The translations under genes and the position numbers were made by a program. Shown here piece after piece: positions 4,909 through 5,472 of a DNA stretch of 5,472 bases (its first letter is position 1; the number at the start of each line of letters is the position of its first letter). This DNA comes from Clostridia bacterium. Lineage in GTDB: Bacteria > Bacillota > Clostridia > Peptostreptococcales > Anaerovoracaceae. The notes under the pieces are model-generated. The model saw only the letters and a program-made list of their open reading frames with translations. It ran no database searches and was not told the origin of the DNA. Location of the stretch: the NCBI GenBank assembly GCA_024403005.1, contig JAKSSQ010000127.1:1-5472 (forward strand), read 5' to 3'.

Positions 4909-5472
4909 ATGAGAGAAATTACGATTGCAAAAAACGACAGCGGCCAGAGACTGGACCGCTTCCTGAAGAAATACATGTGCAACGCCTCCCTCAGCCTGGT
5001 CTACAAGGCCATCCGCAAAGACGTAAAGGTCAACGGAAAGAGGGCTAAGGAAGAAACCCTTCTTAACGAAGGCGACGTTCTGCAGATATACATGACAGAT
5101 CAGGACATAGATAAGCTTACGAAGAAGAAGCGCACAGCTGCGCCAAAGCGCCAGTTCACCATCGCCTACGAAGACGAAAACATCCTGGTTGCAGCAAAGC
5201 CCTTCGGTCTTCTGGTCCACGGAGACTCTACAGAAAAAAAAGACACCCTGGCCAACCAGGTAGTGGACTACTTAATCGAAAAGGGCGACTACGTGCCGCG
5301 CCTGGAAAAGAGCTTCGTGCCTTCCCCGGTTCACAGGCTGGACCGCAATACCACAGGCCTCGTGGTCTTCGGCAAGACCGCTGCAGCTTTAAGAATCCTG
5401 AGCGCATCCCTTGCAAAAGACGAGGGCATGACCAAATTCTACAACACAATCGTATGCGGTGAGCTCAAGCGA
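4909..5472 (+). CDS. RluA-family RNA pseudouridine synthase, 5' part
   Basis: This is the first 188 codons of an RluA-family pseudouridine synthase; the gene continues past the window. Residues 1-64 form an S4-like RNA-binding domain (AGQRLD-type motif SGQRLDRFLKKY at 11-22, then VKVNGKRAKEETLLNEGDVLQIYM, 39-62). A basic linker (70-82) leads into the synthase domain with IAYEDENILVAAKPFGLLVH (85-104) and the catalytic motif HRLDRNTTGLVVFGKT (142-157), where D145 is the expected nucleophile. The family converts specific uridines in rRNA (or tRNA) to pseudouridine; the target, and thus rluB/C/D-type naming, cannot be told here. ATG 4909 is favoured because family similarity starts at residue 1. 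No Shine-Dalgarno is present upstream (AATAACTTAATT), and a consensus -10 lies just before it. An in-frame GTG at 4888 also lacks an RBS and would precede the predicted transcription start. Confidence 0.93.
   Translation, partial: MREITIAKNDSGQRLDRFLKKYMCNASLSLVYKAIRKDVKVNGKRAKEETLLNEGDVLQIYMTDQDIDKLTKKKRTAAPKRQFTIAYEDENILVAAKPFGLLVHGDSTEKKDTLANQVVDYLIEKGDYVPRLEKSFVPSPVHRLDRNTTGLVVFGKTAAALRILSASLAKDEGMTKFYNTIVCGELKR

Overview
The window looks like a chromosomal segment of a Bacillota/Clostridia-type bacterium. This is an inference from gene content: an energy-coupling-factor (ECF) transporter core, a BacA-type undecaprenyl-diphosphatase, a type I GAPDH with a clostridial-looking sequence, strong AGGAGG-type Shine-Dalgarno sites and a TATAAT-type promoter. 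No species is assigned. Most genes are housekeeping, and I found no clear novel multi-gene system. The unusual content lies in the spaces between genes and in one small prepilin peptidase.

Left part (1-3659, all + strand). The window opens inside the end of an ECF ATPase gene, which overlaps ecfT (membrane coupling subunit of the vitamin/metal importer). trmB (tRNA m7G46 methyltransferase, GTG start) follows after 12 nt. A 93-nt gap with a possible promoter and a leader hairpin leads to uppP/bacA (undecaprenyl carrier recycling, bacitracin resistance). gap (GAPDH) follows 21 nt later with a perfect AAGGAGG site and ends at a strong intrinsic terminator. This GAPDH lacks the usual NAD-selecting Asp and has basic residues there.

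Middle part (3652-4255). A short A24-family prepilin peptidase gene on the - strand converges on gap. The two coding ends overlap by 8 nt, and the gap terminator hairpin lies inside the peptidase coding sequence. The centre of this gene is very GC-rich. Upstream of it (4102-4213) is a palindromic tandem-repeat element with an 18-bp perfect stem and 37-bp repeat units, resembling a REP-type or non-autonomous mobile palindrome.

Right part (4228-5472). A - strand gene encodes a membrane-anchored protein with an acidic linker and a C-terminal YceG/MltG-like domain, and ends at a GC-rich terminator. Divergent from it is the 5' part of an RluA-family pseudouridine synthase gene. Its consensus extended -10 box sits so close to the ATG that the mRNA is probably almost leaderless.

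The genes do not form one pathway. They are neighbours in vitamin uptake, tRNA/rRNA modification, cell-wall lipid recycling, glycolysis and pilus/pseudopilus processing.
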